Shown here piece by piece: positions 8,253-16,461 of a stretch of 64,000 nucleotides of DNA (the first letter of the stretch is position 1; the number at the start of each line of letters is the position of its first letter). Origin of the DNA: an uncultured Acidobacteriia bacterium. GTDB taxonomy: Bacteria > Acidobacteriota > Terriglobia > Bryobacterales > Bryobacteraceae. A program made the position numbers and the translations under genes. The stretch is from the NCBI GenBank assembly GCA_903881085.1, contig CAIRSA010000194.1, forward strand, positions 1-64,000, written 5' to 3'. Under the pieces are notes generated by a model that had not been told where the DNA came from, searched no databases, and saw only the letters and a list, made by a program, of their open reading frames with translations.

Positions 8253-9029
8253 TTATTTCCCCCCTCGCGCCATGTCCGGCTTGCCCATCGTGACGAATTG
8301 GAACGCCAACAGACCGGGTGCCAGACTGCACAGGACCTTTTCAAGCGGGTAGAACCACTTCATGTAAAGCCGGTACGGCGCTGATTCCATGATGGATGCC
8401 GAATCGCTTGTCCCATCGAGCTTGCCTGCAGAGCCGTAAAGCTTCTTCACCATCGGCACCAACGGCCGCATGATTCCCGGCGTGATGCGCGCGCCATCGA
8501 TTTGGATGCCGGCGTTCTCAATCAGCCGGCGGATGGTGCGCCGGGTGAAAAACCGGATATGTGTCTTGTCGAGTGTGCCGGTTTCCTGGTATTCAAAACT
8601 GCCAAGCAGCAGCGACGCCCGTACGTTCCAAATGGCCACATTGGGAATCGAAACCAGCACGTGTCCGCCGTCGCACAGCAAGAAAAGATGCTGGCGCAGC
8701 ACATTGGCCGGATCGTATAGATGCTCCAGAATGTCGGAGAACACGATCACGTCGAACTTCTTGTCCTTGGCGAACGGGTACTCGTGTGGCTTGGTCACAT
8801 CGCCGATGTAGGCTTCGGCCAAACGCGTCTTCGCCTTGGCGATCGACTCTTCGGCGCAGTCCACTCCGGTGACGAAGTGCCCATGCTCGCGCTTCAGTTC
8901 CGCTCCGTGGACGCCCGATCCACAGCCAACGTCGAGCACCTGCAAACCGCGCGGGAGCTTCTTCAGAATGCCGCAGATTTCCGGATTGGCGATCTCAAAG
9001 TACGGGCGCTTGGCTTCGCTCATGCTCAT
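8253..9029 (-). CDS. Class I SAM-dependent methyltransferase
   Basis: 258 residues. The SAM-binding motif I is VLDVGCGSGVHGAE at 31-44, the acidic end of strand 2 is VTGVDCAEESI, and motif IV is FDVIVFSDILEHL. The layout is that of the UbiG/WbcG-like small-molecule and sugar methyltransferases (Methyltransf_11/23). The C-terminal half, with several hydrophobic helices, probably covers the substrate. It overlaps the flavoprotein gene by 4 bases (ATGA) and is followed directly by the GT2 gene, so a role in methylating a nucleotide sugar or glycan is likely but unproven. Confidence 0.85.
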   Translation of the reverse strand: MSMSEAKRPYFEIANPEICGILKKLPRGLQVLDVGCGSGVHGAELKREHGHFVTGVDCAEESIAKAKTRLAEAYIGDVTKPHEYPFAKDKKFDVIVFSDILEHLYDPANVLRQHLFLLCDGGHVLVSIPNVAIWNVRASLLLGSFEYQETGTLDKTHIRFFTRRTIRRLIENAGIQIDGARITPGIMRPLVPMVKKLYGSAGKLDGTSDSASIMESAPYRLYMKWFYPLEKVLCSLAPGLLAFQFVTMGKPDMARGGK

Positions 9030-10345
9030 GCCAGGGCCTCCACCGGTTCAAGGGTTTCAACCGGCTTCATGATCTCGCCCGCCACGCGCTGTCCACGCCC
9101 GATGCATACGTCCATATTGATGTACTCAAACTCCGCAACACGCCCGCACAAGGGAATGCCGATCGACGTGAAGTGCGACTTCGCCATCTCCAGGTCTTTC
9201 TTGTAGTGCGATTCCTGCACCACGTAGCCGTACTTGGTGCGCAGAACTTTGCCGTAGCAAACTTCGCTTGGCTTAATCAAATCCATCGCTTCCAGGTCAT
9301 TGATCACGTCCTTCATGAGCTCCGCGTCGGTCATCTCATGGGTGCCGTCGCCTTCGTTGGTTGTGATCTCTGCCTGGATCAGCCATTGGCCGTCCGGCGC
9401 ATTGAACGGACTGAACGCTTTGGGGAACGAGAGACGATGGAACCGGATTTCCGGGTCGGGGACGTAGATTGCGGTGAAGTCGAGCCCTGAATCGTTCGTC
9501 AAGCCGACCGTCACGGTGATCAGCGAGTTGTAGCGCAGACGCCCCACGGCCTGTTGCACGGCCAGCGGAGTGCCCTCCACTTTGTGCACCAGTTCGTGGA
9601 TCGGAATCGTGGCAACAAGCCGGTCGTAGCGCTTTACTCGCTCGTCCCCGTCGGAAACGCACCACCGCGCGCCCTCCTTCCAGATCCGCTCCACGGGAAA
9701 CTCGGAAGTCACCAACGGCACCTTCTTTTCCATGCCCAGCGGAATCGATTCGATGCCGCCATGCCTCGGGTATTGGTAGAACAACTGGTGCGTATATCCT
9801 TCTGTCACAACGCCGACAGCCGACTTGATGACATCTTCCACCGGTGGTTTGGGCACGCGGCCTTCCACCCATTCGATGCCCATCTGTTCCGCTGGCACGT
9901 TCCAGATCTTTTCGTTGTACGGGATGAGATACTTTTCAGCGAGGCCGGTTCCGAAGGTGTGGTACAGCCACTCTTTGAAATTATTGGGCTTCGGATGGTC
10001 GTTATACAGGTATGAGTGGAGGCACTCGTAGCGGTCCTGCGGTTCCAGGTCGGAAAGGCCATTCTCAAACGGGTACTTCACATAGCGGCCCTTGAAGAAG
10101 ATCTTGTTTTCACGACGCCGCGTTTCCACGTTGCCATCGAGCAGGCCGATCATGTAGTCGACCATCTTCTGATCGCGCGAGAAGATGATGTGGGGACCGC
10201 CGGCGTCGAACGTGAAGCCCTGCTCCTGAACAGTCTGGCAGTGGCCACCGCCACGGCTGTCCTTTTCCAGAACTTCGCGAGGTCCGTCGACGTGGGCAGC
10301 CACAGTCAGCCCCGCCAAGCCTCCGCCCAGAATTCCAATACTCAT
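9026..10345 (-). CDS. FAD-dependent oxidoreductase of the amine oxidase / UDP-galactopyranose mutase-like group
   Basis: 439 residues. The FAD-binding GILGGGLAGLT starts at residue 4, followed by an acidic-end strand (VLEKDSRGGGHCQT). Phrases such as KGRYVKYPFENGL, LIPYNEKIWN and VEGRVPKPP are typical of the UGM-like/protoporphyrinogen oxidase-like proteins found in polysaccharide loci. UGM enzymes contract the sugar ring of a UDP sugar without net redox; this relative could remodel the heptose nucleotide or another sugar. It ends inside the methyltransferase gene (4-base overlap) and begins 36 bases after hddC. True substrate unknown. Confidence 0.8.
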   Translation of the reverse strand: MSIGILGGGLAGLTVAAHVDGPREVLEKDSRGGGHCQTVQEQGFTFDAGGPHIIFSRDQKMVDYMIGLLDGNVETRRRENKIFFKGRYVKYPFENGLSDLEPQDRYECLHSYLYNDHPKPNNFKEWLYHTFGTGLAEKYLIPYNEKIWNVPAEQMGIEWVEGRVPKPPVEDVIKSAVGVVTEGYTHQLFYQYPRHGGIESIPLGMEKKVPLVTSEFPVERIWKEGARWCVSDGDERVKRYDRLVATIPIHELVHKVEGTPLAVQQAVGRLRYNSLITVTVGLTNDSGLDFTAIYVPDPEIRFHRLSFPKAFSPFNAPDGQWLIQAEITTNEGDGTHEMTDAELMKDVINDLEAMDLIKPSEVCYGKVLRTKYGYVVQESHYKKDLEMAKSHFTSIGIPLCGRVAEFEYINMDVCIGRGQRVAGEIMKPVETLEPVEALA

Positions 10346-10381
10346 CCGCTATGCTCCGATCCTGCACCGTATATCGGATGT

Positions 10382-11098
10382 TTAGTACGGATTCTTTAGA
10401 AGATACGCAGTAAAGTCACTGAGTCCGGCCGGGGAGCCTATCTCATAGAAGCGCTGGTCCACTTCATAGCCATCGAGCTGGCCCTCGGCGCTCAAGGTCT
10501 GGTAGAAATCGGCGAGGTCGAAGCGCGCGCCGGCCGGAATACGGTCGGCTACCGCCTGACGCCGCAACGCGGCCAGGCCGTAATCGATAAACTTCATCTG
10601 TGCAAGCACTTCCGGTGAAGGACTCTTGTCGTACTTGATGAGTTTGCCGTGCTTGAAGATGACGTTGGATTTGTCCCAGCGCCCTTCATTTTGCAGAAGG
10701 GTCATCACCGCGGGCTTGCCGCCCTCGCGCAACGCCGCCATCACTGGGCCGTAGCTGACTGGTAAGTAAGAATCCCCATAAATGACTAAGAGCTCTTCCT
10801 TCAGCACACCTTCATCGAGCGCCAGGCGGATGGCTCCGCCGGTGCCACGCAGCTCGGCCCCCTCGTCCACATAGCGGATGGTGACCCCGGCCGGAGTCCG
10901 CTCCCGCCAGTAGTCGCGAACCATATCTCCCATGTGGCCAATACAGTAGACGATATCGTTCACGCCCTGCTTGACCAAATGTTGCACCTGATACCATGCG
11001 AATGGATGGCCGTTCACCTCGAGCAAAGTCTTGGGGCAGACGTCTGTCCGCGGCTTCATCCGCGTACCCAACCCGCCGGCGAGAATCACGCACTGCAT
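10382..11098 (-). CDS. hddC: D-glycero-alpha-D-manno-heptose 1-phosphate guanylyltransferase
   Basis: 238 residues, NTP_transferase family. The signature ILAGGLGTRMKPRTDVCPKTL spans residues 5-25, and a catalytic metal Asp is at about 109 (VIYGDSYLPV). HddC attaches GMP to heptose 1-phosphate, giving GDP-D-glycero-alpha-D-manno-heptose. The call rests on the adjacency to hddA (6 bases upstream) plus gmhA and gmhB in the same run; the fold alone is shared with mannose-1-phosphate guanylyltransferases and glucose-1-phosphate nucleotidyltransferases, so nucleotide choice is inferred from context. Confidence 0.82.
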   Translation of the reverse strand: MQCVILAGGLGTRMKPRTDVCPKTLLEVNGHPFAWYQVQHLVKQGVNDIVYCIGHMGDMVRDYWRERTPAGVTIRYVDEGAELRGTGGAIRLALDEGVLKEELLVIYGDSYLPVSYGPVMAALREGGKPAVMTLLQNEGRWDKSNVIFKHGKLIKYDKSPSPEVLAQMKFIDYGLAALRRQAVADRIPAGARFDLADFYQTLSAEGQLDGYEVDQRFYEIGSPAGLSDFTAYLLKNPY

Positions 11099-11104
11099 CG
11101 CCGG

Positions 11105-12085
11105 CTAATCCCTCGCCTGCACGGTTGAACCGTCCATGTCGAACTTGAAATGGACCTCCATCAGCCCTTCGGCTTCCATGGCGCGCCGGAGAGCTGTCCG
11201 GTCCTCAGCATAGAAAAGCAGGAATCCCCCACCGCCGGCACCCACAAGCTTGCCGCCCAAGGCACCGTTGGCTTTGCCGATGTCGTACAGCCGGTTGATC
11301 CGCTCGTTGCTTGTGCCAGGTGAGCGTTCCTTTTTGTGCAGCCAGTGTTCGTGCATCAGGGCGCCAAATCTCGTTGTATTGCCAGCTTCCAGTGCCGCTT
11401 GAATCTGTGCTCCCAAGTTCTTGATAAAGTGCAGGTTTTCGAGCATGGCGGCATCACCGGTTTGGGAGCGCGTCTTCTGGTCGTTCAGCACGTTCGAGGC
11501 GCTACGTGTGTAGCCCGTGAAAAACATGATCAGCTGGTCTTCCAACTCATGCACCGACGCCACCGAAATCTTCAGTGGAGAAACGTTCACCTTGCCATCC
11601 GGCTGAATGTCCAGGCAAGCCACCCCGCCATACGAGGCGATATACTGATCCTGTTTTCCAACTGGCTGCCCCAGAATGTTCATCTCCAGGTTACAGGCCT
11701 CCTCGGCCAATGCCGCCGGGTCGGCATACTTTCGCTCCCACGCATGCACTGCCTTGAGTAGCCCCACTGTGAACGACCCCGAAGAGCCCAGCCCTGTGCC
11801 GGCCGGAATGTCAGCCATGCTCATAATCTCGGTCGATGGCCCGATGTTGTGCAGGCGCAGCACCTCGCGGATGATCGGATGCCGGATCTCATCCAGGCTA
11901 GCCGCGTGCTCCATCGCTGAATACTTCAGCAGGTAGCCGCTGGCGAACGTGCGGTTCATCCCCACATAGACATATTTATTAATTGCCGCAGAGATCACAT
12001 ACCCGCCGAACTGCTGGTAGTAGGAGGGCAGATCGGTGCCTCCGCCGCCGATGGAGATCCGTAGAGGAGTGCGCGTAATGATCAC
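11105..12085 (-). CDS. hddA: D-glycero-alpha-D-manno-heptose 7-phosphate 1-kinase
   Basis: 326 residues, GHMP kinase. The N-terminal TPLRISIGGGGTDLPSYY is the HddA-type signature, the ATP loop is PAGTGLGSSGSFTVG at 94-108, and the C-terminal GHMP motif is GKLVGAGGGGFLLFY. The enzyme phosphorylates C1 of heptose 7-phosphate. It is the first gene of the minus-strand run, so the operon promoter should lie in the 82 bases between it and the divergent SnoaL-like gene. Fucokinase-like GHMP proteins share the GGGGTD start, but the flanking heptose genes favour HddA. Confidence 0.88.
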   Translation of the reverse strand: MIITRTPLRISIGGGGTDLPSYYQQFGGYVISAAINKYVYVGMNRTFASGYLLKYSAMEHAASLDEIRHPIIREVLRLHNIGPSTEIMSMADIPAGTGLGSSGSFTVGLLKAVHAWERKYADPAALAEEACNLEMNILGQPVGKQDQYIASYGGVACLDIQPDGKVNVSPLKISVASVHELEDQLIMFFTGYTRSASNVLNDQKTRSQTGDAAMLENLHFIKNLGAQIQAALEAGNTTRFGALMHEHWLHKKERSPGTSNERINRLYDIGKANGALGGKLVGAGGGGFLLFYAEDRTALRRAMEAEGLMEVHFKFDMDGSTVQARD

Positions 12086-12167
12086 GAACGTTCATCGGCA
12101 AGTCGGGCGGAAATCTGTACGCGCGGGTGAATCCAACAGTCCAAGTGGGCTCGTATTCCGAGTCATT

Positions 12168-12560
12168 ATGACCAATTTACACAAACAGATGTTTCAAGCC
12201 TGGAACGCGCGCGAATTCGACGTGTTTGGCTCCATCCTGCACCCCGACTATACCTATACCGGCGGCGACGGCAAAGAACACAGCGGAGGTCCGCAGGTTG
12301 GCGAGGCGATCGCGCAGATGTACGCGACGGCCTTCCCGGACGCCACCATCACCATCGACAAGCTGTACGAAGTAGAGGGCGTCTCCATCTGCGAATTTGT
12401 CGCCCGCGGCACGCATGGCGGTGAACTGATGGGCATCCCGGCGACCGGCAAGCCTGTGGACATCCGCGTCTGCAACGTGATCGAAATTCGTGAGGGCAAG
12501 GTTTACCGTGAACGCGAATATATGGACATGGCCGCGATGATGGCTCAGATTCAAGCGTAA
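12168..12560 (+). CDS. SnoaL-like / ester cyclase family protein
   Basis: 130 residues from the ATG at 12168; the frame is open further upstream (ATG-type start at 12036), but that would overlap hddA and gives no family sequence. The small NTF2-like alpha+beta barrel is shown by MFQAWNAREFDVFGSILHPDYTY near the start, GGPQVGEAIAQMYATAFPDATITI in the middle and the late VIEIREGKVYRERE. Such proteins may be small cyclases, isomerases or stress-induced ligand binders. No specific substrate can be assigned. It diverges from hddA and is followed after 19 bases by a deacetylase gene on the same strand. Confidence 0.8.
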   Translation: MTNLHKQMFQAWNAREFDVFGSILHPDYTYTGGDGKEHSGGPQVGEAIAQMYATAFPDATITIDKLYEVEGVSICEFVARGTHGGELMGIPATGKPVDIRVCNVIEIREGKVYREREYMDMAAMMAQIQA

Positions 12561-12579
12561 TCGTTGGTACTCTTTAGGG

Positions 12580-13482
12580 ATGCGATGGTTTGTAGTTGTG
12601 GGTTGCTGTCTGGCTGCGCACGGGCAGCAGCGGAGCGTGGTGATCACTGTTGACGACCTGCCATTTGCTGCTGGCGGCGTTGTGGCCGATCGGGCAGTGG
12701 CAGAGGCTGCGAATCGAAAGATGCTGGCCGCGTTCAAAGCGCATCGCGTTCCGGCCACGGGCTTCGTGAATGAGAAGACAGTGGAGGCGCTGGGCGCGGC
12801 ATCGTTGAAGGAGTGGATTGCAGGCCGGTTCGATCTCGGCAACCACACCTATTCGCATCCCGACATAAATTTGCTTTCGGTGGCACAGATTGAACAGGAG
12901 ATCATCCGCGGCGAGGCGACCATCGGGCCGCTGATGGCAGGGGCGGGGAAGCGGCTGCGCGACTTCCGGTTCCCGATGAATCACACCGGCGATACCAAAG
13001 AGAAGCACGATGCGCTGGCGGCCATTCTGGCCGGGCGCGGATACCGGGCCGCTGCTTCCACGATTGATACTTCGGACTATCTGTTTAATGCGGCCTACGT
13101 GCGAATGCTGGAGCGTGGCGATGAGGCGTCAGCGCGGCGACTTCGAGCGGAGTACGTAGCATATTCGTCAACGGAGATCGACTACTACACTTCGCTCAAC
13201 AAGCAGGTGTTCGGGTACGAACCGCCGCACGTGATGCTGCTGCACCTGAACCGTCTGAATGCGGATGTGATCGAGGATCTGCTGCGGCTGTTCGAGAAGC
13301 GGTGGTACCGGTTTGTGACGCTCGACGAGGCGCAGTCGCATGAGGCTTACCGCACGCCCGAGACATTTGTGACGAAGTTCGGGCCGATGTGGGGTTACCG
13401 CTGGGCGCGTGTTCTGGGGGTGAAGGTGGATGGGCGTTTGGAGACAGAGCCGCCGCAGTGGGTTTTGGATTACGGCAAGTAG
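12580..13482 (+). CDS. Secreted polysaccharide deacetylase (NodB homology, CE4)
   Basis: 300 residues with a short signal peptide (MRWFVVVGCCLAAHGQQ). The NodB motif 1 is TVDDLP with Asp25/Asp26, and motif 2 is NHTYSH with His89 and His93, giving the Asp-His-His metal site. It probably removes acetyl groups from an amino-sugar polymer (peptidoglycan, chitin-like or exopolysaccharide) outside the cytoplasm. The C-terminal third (HVMLLHLNRLNADVIEDLLRLF) corresponds to motif 5 and the closing helix. It is the second gene after the SnoaL-like gene and is tail-to-tail with a small minus-strand ORF that ends 5 bases later. Confidence 0.85.
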   Translation: MRWFVVVGCCLAAHGQQRSVVITVDDLPFAAGGVVADRAVAEAANRKMLAAFKAHRVPATGFVNEKTVEALGAASLKEWIAGRFDLGNHTYSHPDINLLSVAQIEQEIIRGEATIGPLMAGAGKRLRDFRFPMNHTGDTKEKHDALAAILAGRGYRAAASTIDTSDYLFNAAYVRMLERGDEASARRLRAEYVAYSSTEIDYYTSLNKQVFGYEPPHVMLLHLNRLNADVIEDLLRLFEKRWYRFVTLDEAQSHEAYRTPETFVTKFGPMWGYRWARVLGVKVDGRLETEPPQWVLDYGK

Positions 13483-13487
13483 CGGGC

Positions 13488-13646
13488 TTACTGGATGCGG
13501 CCGGAGATCCGCCATAGTTCCGTCGACAGCATAAGCATGGCGGCGAGGCCGATTTGGAGCGAGAGACTGCCGGAGTTGATGGCACCCGGAGCAACGATGT
13601 TCAGGATGCGGTCGAGTGTGGCGGGTACGATGGCCAGGTTTTTCAT
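13488..13646 (-). CDS. Small hydrophobic protein, 52 residues, unknown
   Basis: An ATG at 13646 opens 52 codons ending in TAA at 13488-13490. A strong ribosome site, GGAGGAAC, lies just upstream of the ATG, which is the main evidence for translation. The product begins MKNLAIVPATLDRILN and has a central hydrophobic/amphipathic stretch (LSLQIGLAAMLMLSTELW), so one membrane segment is possible. It fills an otherwise empty gap between the deacetylase and the BrnT/BrnA module. No family recognised. Confidence 0.5.
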   Translation of the reverse strand: MKNLAIVPATLDRILNIVAPGAINSGSLSLQIGLAAMLMLSTELWRISGRIQ

Positions 13647-13757
13647 TTGTTCCTCCGTTTTACTGCGTTCATAGGGAGAGACGGCGGGGTTTGGAAAAAG
13701 GTTTTGCGATTTCGCAAAGGTTATCGTTCTTAACAGAGAGTTGTCGTGGAGTTAACA

Positions 13758-13778
13758 CTGGCAACGAGTCGTTGCCAG
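13758..13778. promoter_or_regulatory. Palindrome upstream of brnT, candidate operator
   Basis: Two perfect 10-bp arms (CTGGCAACGA and TCGTTGCCAG) around a single G. It overlaps the putative -35 element of the brnT promoter, the expected place for autoregulation by a BrnA-type antitoxin. It could instead belong to the dispersed 21-bp palindromes seen elsewhere in the window. Confidence 0.45.
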
Positions 13779-13801
13779 AACCGAGTAACGGTGTGTATAT
13801 A
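13772..13801 (+). promoter_or_regulatory. Putative promoter of the brnT-brnA module
   Basis: TTGCCA at 13772-13777 and TATATA at 13796-13801 are separated by 18 bases and lie 20 bases before the GTG of brnT. The AT-rich run around the -10 stands out in a GC-rich region. Start site not known. Confidence 0.4.
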
Positions 13802-13821
13802 CAATATGCTACGATTTAGGC

Positions 13822-14085
13822 GTGAGAGTTTTGGGGTTCGAGTGGGACGACGGGAATGTCGACCACATTCATCGGCACCAATTCATACCTGATGAGGTTG
13901 AAGAGGTATTTGCAGGCAGCCATAAGGTGCTGCGAACGCGGAATGGGCGCTACATTGCACTCGGCGAGACGCATGACGGGCGGCTTTCGTTAGTTGTTTT
14001 TCTGCGCCTCAAGAAAGGCGTTGTGCGTGTGATTACGGCGCGAAATATGGAAGAGGATGAGCGGCGATTGTACCGGCGAAAATAG
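13822..14085 (+). CDS. brnT: BrnT family ribonuclease toxin
   Basis: 87 residues from a GTG start. The family features are visible: the N-terminal FEWDDGNVDHIHRHQF, GRYIALGETHDGRLSLVVF in the middle, and the C-terminal VRVITARNMEEDERRLYRR. BrnT toxins are RelE-like RNases that slow growth under stress and are neutralised by BrnA. The antitoxin-like gene follows 9 bases later, so the usual toxin-first order is kept. Codons and GC look like neighbours. Confidence 0.85.
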   Translation: MRVLGFEWDDGNVDHIHRHQFIPDEVEEVFAGSHKVLRTRNGRYIALGETHDGRLSLVVFLRLKKGVVRVITARNMEEDERRLYRRK

Positions 14086-14094
14086 GGTCCTGAG

Positions 14095-14415
14095 ATGAAG
14101 AAGCGATTACCACAAGCGAAGTTGCCACTCCCGAAGTTCAAGTCGGACGATGAGGCGGCTGCATTTTATTCCACCCACTCTGTGGCGGAGATTTGGGACC
14201 AATTGCCTGCGGTGAAGCCGGTGAAGCTTTCGAAGGCATTGGCACAGAAGATTGCCGAAAGGCGGGCCGTAGCAAAGGCGCCGATTTCGATTCGGTTGGG
14301 GCCGGAGCAGATTGCTGCGGCGAAGAAGATCGCCGCAGCGAAGTCGGTTGGATATCAGACGCAGTTGCGGATGTGGATTGCAGAAGGCATTAGCCGCGAG
14401 GCTCCGCGCGGCTAG
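14095..14415 (+). CDS. brnA: BrnA/CopG-type antitoxin
   Basis: 106 residues. The N-terminal part (LPKFKSDDEAAAFYSTHSVAEIWDQL) matches the CopG-antitoxin family PF12441-type start, and the C-terminal part (PISIRLGPEQIAAAKKIAAAKSVGYQTQLRMWIAEGI) reads as a ribbon-helix-helix DNA-binding domain. It should bind BrnT and repress the module promoter. It ends 4 bases into the convergent DUF1080 gene. Confidence 0.8.
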   Translation: MKKRLPQAKLPLPKFKSDDEAAAFYSTHSVAEIWDQLPAVKPVKLSKALAQKIAERRAVAKAPISIRLGPEQIAAAKKIAAAKSVGYQTQLRMWIAEGISREAPRG

Positions 14416-15533
14416 ATCCGCTGCAACCAGACGTGCTTGTACTCCAGCCACCGCCCCGTCATATGCGCCTGGAGCATGATGTGGCCGGGGTCCAGTAACT
14501 CCATTTTCTCGTACTCGCAGACGTTCTGACCGTTGATGCGCACCAGGCAGTAACTATCTTTCACTGTAAGTTGGAGTAAGAACCATTCTTCCGGTTGTAT
14601 GTGTGGGTAGATGGCGCGCTTGTAACCGTAAAGAGAACCCGTTGGATACACCGCCCCCTCCACATCGTGGATCTGGATTTCATAATGCGGATTCGGGCTC
14701 GAACCTTTCGACCGGAACAGCACGCCGCCGTTGGAATGCTTGCTAGCCCGGATGTACATCTGCAGCTTGAAGTCGCGGAACAACTCCTTGGTCCGCAAAT
14801 GTCCCAGGCCGTCGGATCGCAGGATCTCGCCGGGTGTGGTCCAGATGGCCTTGCCGTCGTTCACTTCCCACTTGGCGAAATCCGAAGGGCCTTCAAACAG
14901 TGGCTCCCAGCGCTCCTTCGCCTGCAACTCTTTCACGCGCAGATTGCGGAAGCGGATCGGATACGAAAGCGACTCCAGCCCGATGTAGCCTTTGCGCAGA
15001 CGGGGCTTCAGATCCGGTACCGATTCCACGTCGAGGTCCTGTACCATCTCGTCATTCACGTAGACACGCAGTTGCGGCCAGTCCATCACGATGCGCATGG
15101 AGTTCCATTCGCCGCGGTTCTTCACCGTCACTTTCAGCGGTGGAACCACCGGGAAGACCGAACCCATCGACTCGGGCAGCATCGCATGATCCTGCTTGTG
15201 GAAGATGTTGATCTTCATGCCACACTCGGTGTTGCGCCCGTGCTCGGGGGCGTGGATGTAGATGCCCGAATTGATCCATCCCTTGACGAAAAAGTCGCAG
15301 CGGAAATCGAAGTTTTCGTACTGCTTGTTGCTGCGCAGCCAGGTGGGGAAGTTGGCGGAATCGTTCACCACGATGTCGCCGTTGTCGACGAAAAAGGCTG
15401 ATTCCGGGCCCTCGCGGATGGTCCAGCCGTTGAGCGTCTTGCCGTCGAACAGCGATGTGAAGCCGGTCTCCGATGCCTGAGCCCCGGCTAAAGCTGGCAC
15501 CGCCAGCGTACTCAAAAATGTTCTGCGGTTCAT
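14412..15533 (-). CDS. Tat-exported protein with two DUF1080 (3-keto-disaccharide hydrolase-like) domains
   Basis: 373 residues. The N-terminus MNRRTFLSTLAVPALAGAQA carries a twin-arginine type signal. Two laminin-G-like DUF1080 domains follow, roughly 25-195 and 205-373; each opens with an FxxLFDGKTLNGW or WEPLFEGPSDFAKWEVNDG phrase and has GHIMLQAH/GYIGLES near its end. The family is linked to hydrolysis or binding of 3-keto sugars in the periplasm. It is 3 bases downstream of a Tat-exported TIM-barrel isomerase and in line with a zinc alcohol dehydrogenase, suggesting an oxidative sugar-degradation set. Confidence 0.85.
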   Translation of the reverse strand: MNRRTFLSTLAVPALAGAQASETGFTSLFDGKTLNGWTIREGPESAFFVDNGDIVVNDSANFPTWLRSNKQYENFDFRCDFFVKGWINSGIYIHAPEHGRNTECGMKINIFHKQDHAMLPESMGSVFPVVPPLKVTVKNRGEWNSMRIVMDWPQLRVYVNDEMVQDLDVESVPDLKPRLRKGYIGLESLSYPIRFRNLRVKELQAKERWEPLFEGPSDFAKWEVNDGKAIWTTPGEILRSDGLGHLRTKELFRDFKLQMYIRASKHSNGGVLFRSKGSSPNPHYEIQIHDVEGAVYPTGSLYGYKRAIYPHIQPEEWFLLQLTVKDSYCLVRINGQNVCEYEKMELLDPGHIMLQAHMTGRWLEYKHVWLQRI

Positions 15534-15536
15534 GGT

Positions 15537-16454
15537 TTAAGCAAATGCCTCGCGAAGTTCTTTGTAGCTTTTGCGCACGGCCGATTCGGGCGCTTCATTG
15601 CCTTCCATTTCCAGCGAAATCCAGCCCTGATAGCCGGCGTTGCGCATGGTGGAAGCGATCTTTTTGTAATCGAGTTTGAGCGTGTACCAGACACCGCCGC
15701 CGTAATAGGTCTTGGCCTGGCAGATGGTGGCGTGCGGCACGATTTTCGCGATGCCTGTGTAGGCGGCCTCTTCGTTTCCGGGCCAGTTGCCGGTATCGAG
15801 ATTGATTCCCAGGAACGGCGAGTTGACCCCGCGCCAGATCTCCAGCAGCACTTCGGCGCGCGTCGTCAAGCCCCAGTGATTTTCCAGACACAGCACCACG
15901 CCGTGTTGTTCTGCCTTCACCATGCACTGCTTGATCGAATCGATGCACCACTTGATGGCGTCTTCGTTTTTGAAGCCCGGCAGCGGCGGTTCGTCGCCTT
16001 TCACCTTCATCAGATCGTCGAACGACTTGATTGTTTTCCAGCGCCCGGAGTTGAGACGGATCGCCGGGATGCCCATCTGCGAGGCGAGCTCAATACAATG
16101 CTCGGTGTGCTTGATGTGCTGGTCGCGCTCTTCCTTGGTTGGCGCGACGAAATCCTGATGGATGGAGAAAAATGGTAGCGACAATCCACGCTCCCACGCC
16201 ATGCGCTTCAGTTTGTTCAGGTACGCGGTGGACTCGTCCGCCATCTGGCGGTGCAGGATCTCGACGCCTTCAAAGCCAATATCGGCGGCCTCTTCGATCA
16301 CTTTTTCGATGGGGTATTTCTCGCCACGAAGGTGCCAGTATGAGTAAGTGGAAACAGCGAGGCGGATGCGCTTTTTGTTGGGCACGGCGGCCTGCGACTG
16401 CGGTGCCAGGGCGGCCATTCCGGCCAGTGCGAAGAGATCACGACGGGAGGTCAT
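15537..16454 (-). CDS. Tat-exported sugar phosphate isomerase/epimerase-like TIM barrel
   Basis: 305 residues. MTSRRDLFALAGMAAL is a twin-arginine signal, then an AP-endonuclease-2/xylose-isomerase-like barrel starts at IRLAVSTYSYW. Metal-site residues are suggested by GFEGVEILH, HGVVLCLENHWG, NLDTGNWPG and ISLEMEGNE (Glu, Glu/His, Asp, Glu). The family catalyses isomerisation or epimerisation of sugars, keto sugars or inositols. Export of two adjacent enzymes (this and the DUF1080 protein) implies sugar processing in the periplasm. The gap to the alcohol dehydrogenase is 7 bases. Confidence 0.85.
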   Translation of the reverse strand: MTSRRDLFALAGMAALAPQSQAAVPNKKRIRLAVSTYSYWHLRGEKYPIEKVIEEAADIGFEGVEILHRQMADESTAYLNKLKRMAWERGLSLPFFSIHQDFVAPTKEERDQHIKHTEHCIELASQMGIPAIRLNSGRWKTIKSFDDLMKVKGDEPPLPGFKNEDAIKWCIDSIKQCMVKAEQHGVVLCLENHWGLTTRAEVLLEIWRGVNSPFLGINLDTGNWPGNEEAAYTGIAKIVPHATICQAKTYYGGGVWYTLKLDYKKIASTMRNAGYQGWISLEMEGNEAPESAVRKSYKELREAFA

Positions 16455-16461
16455 GGGATTA

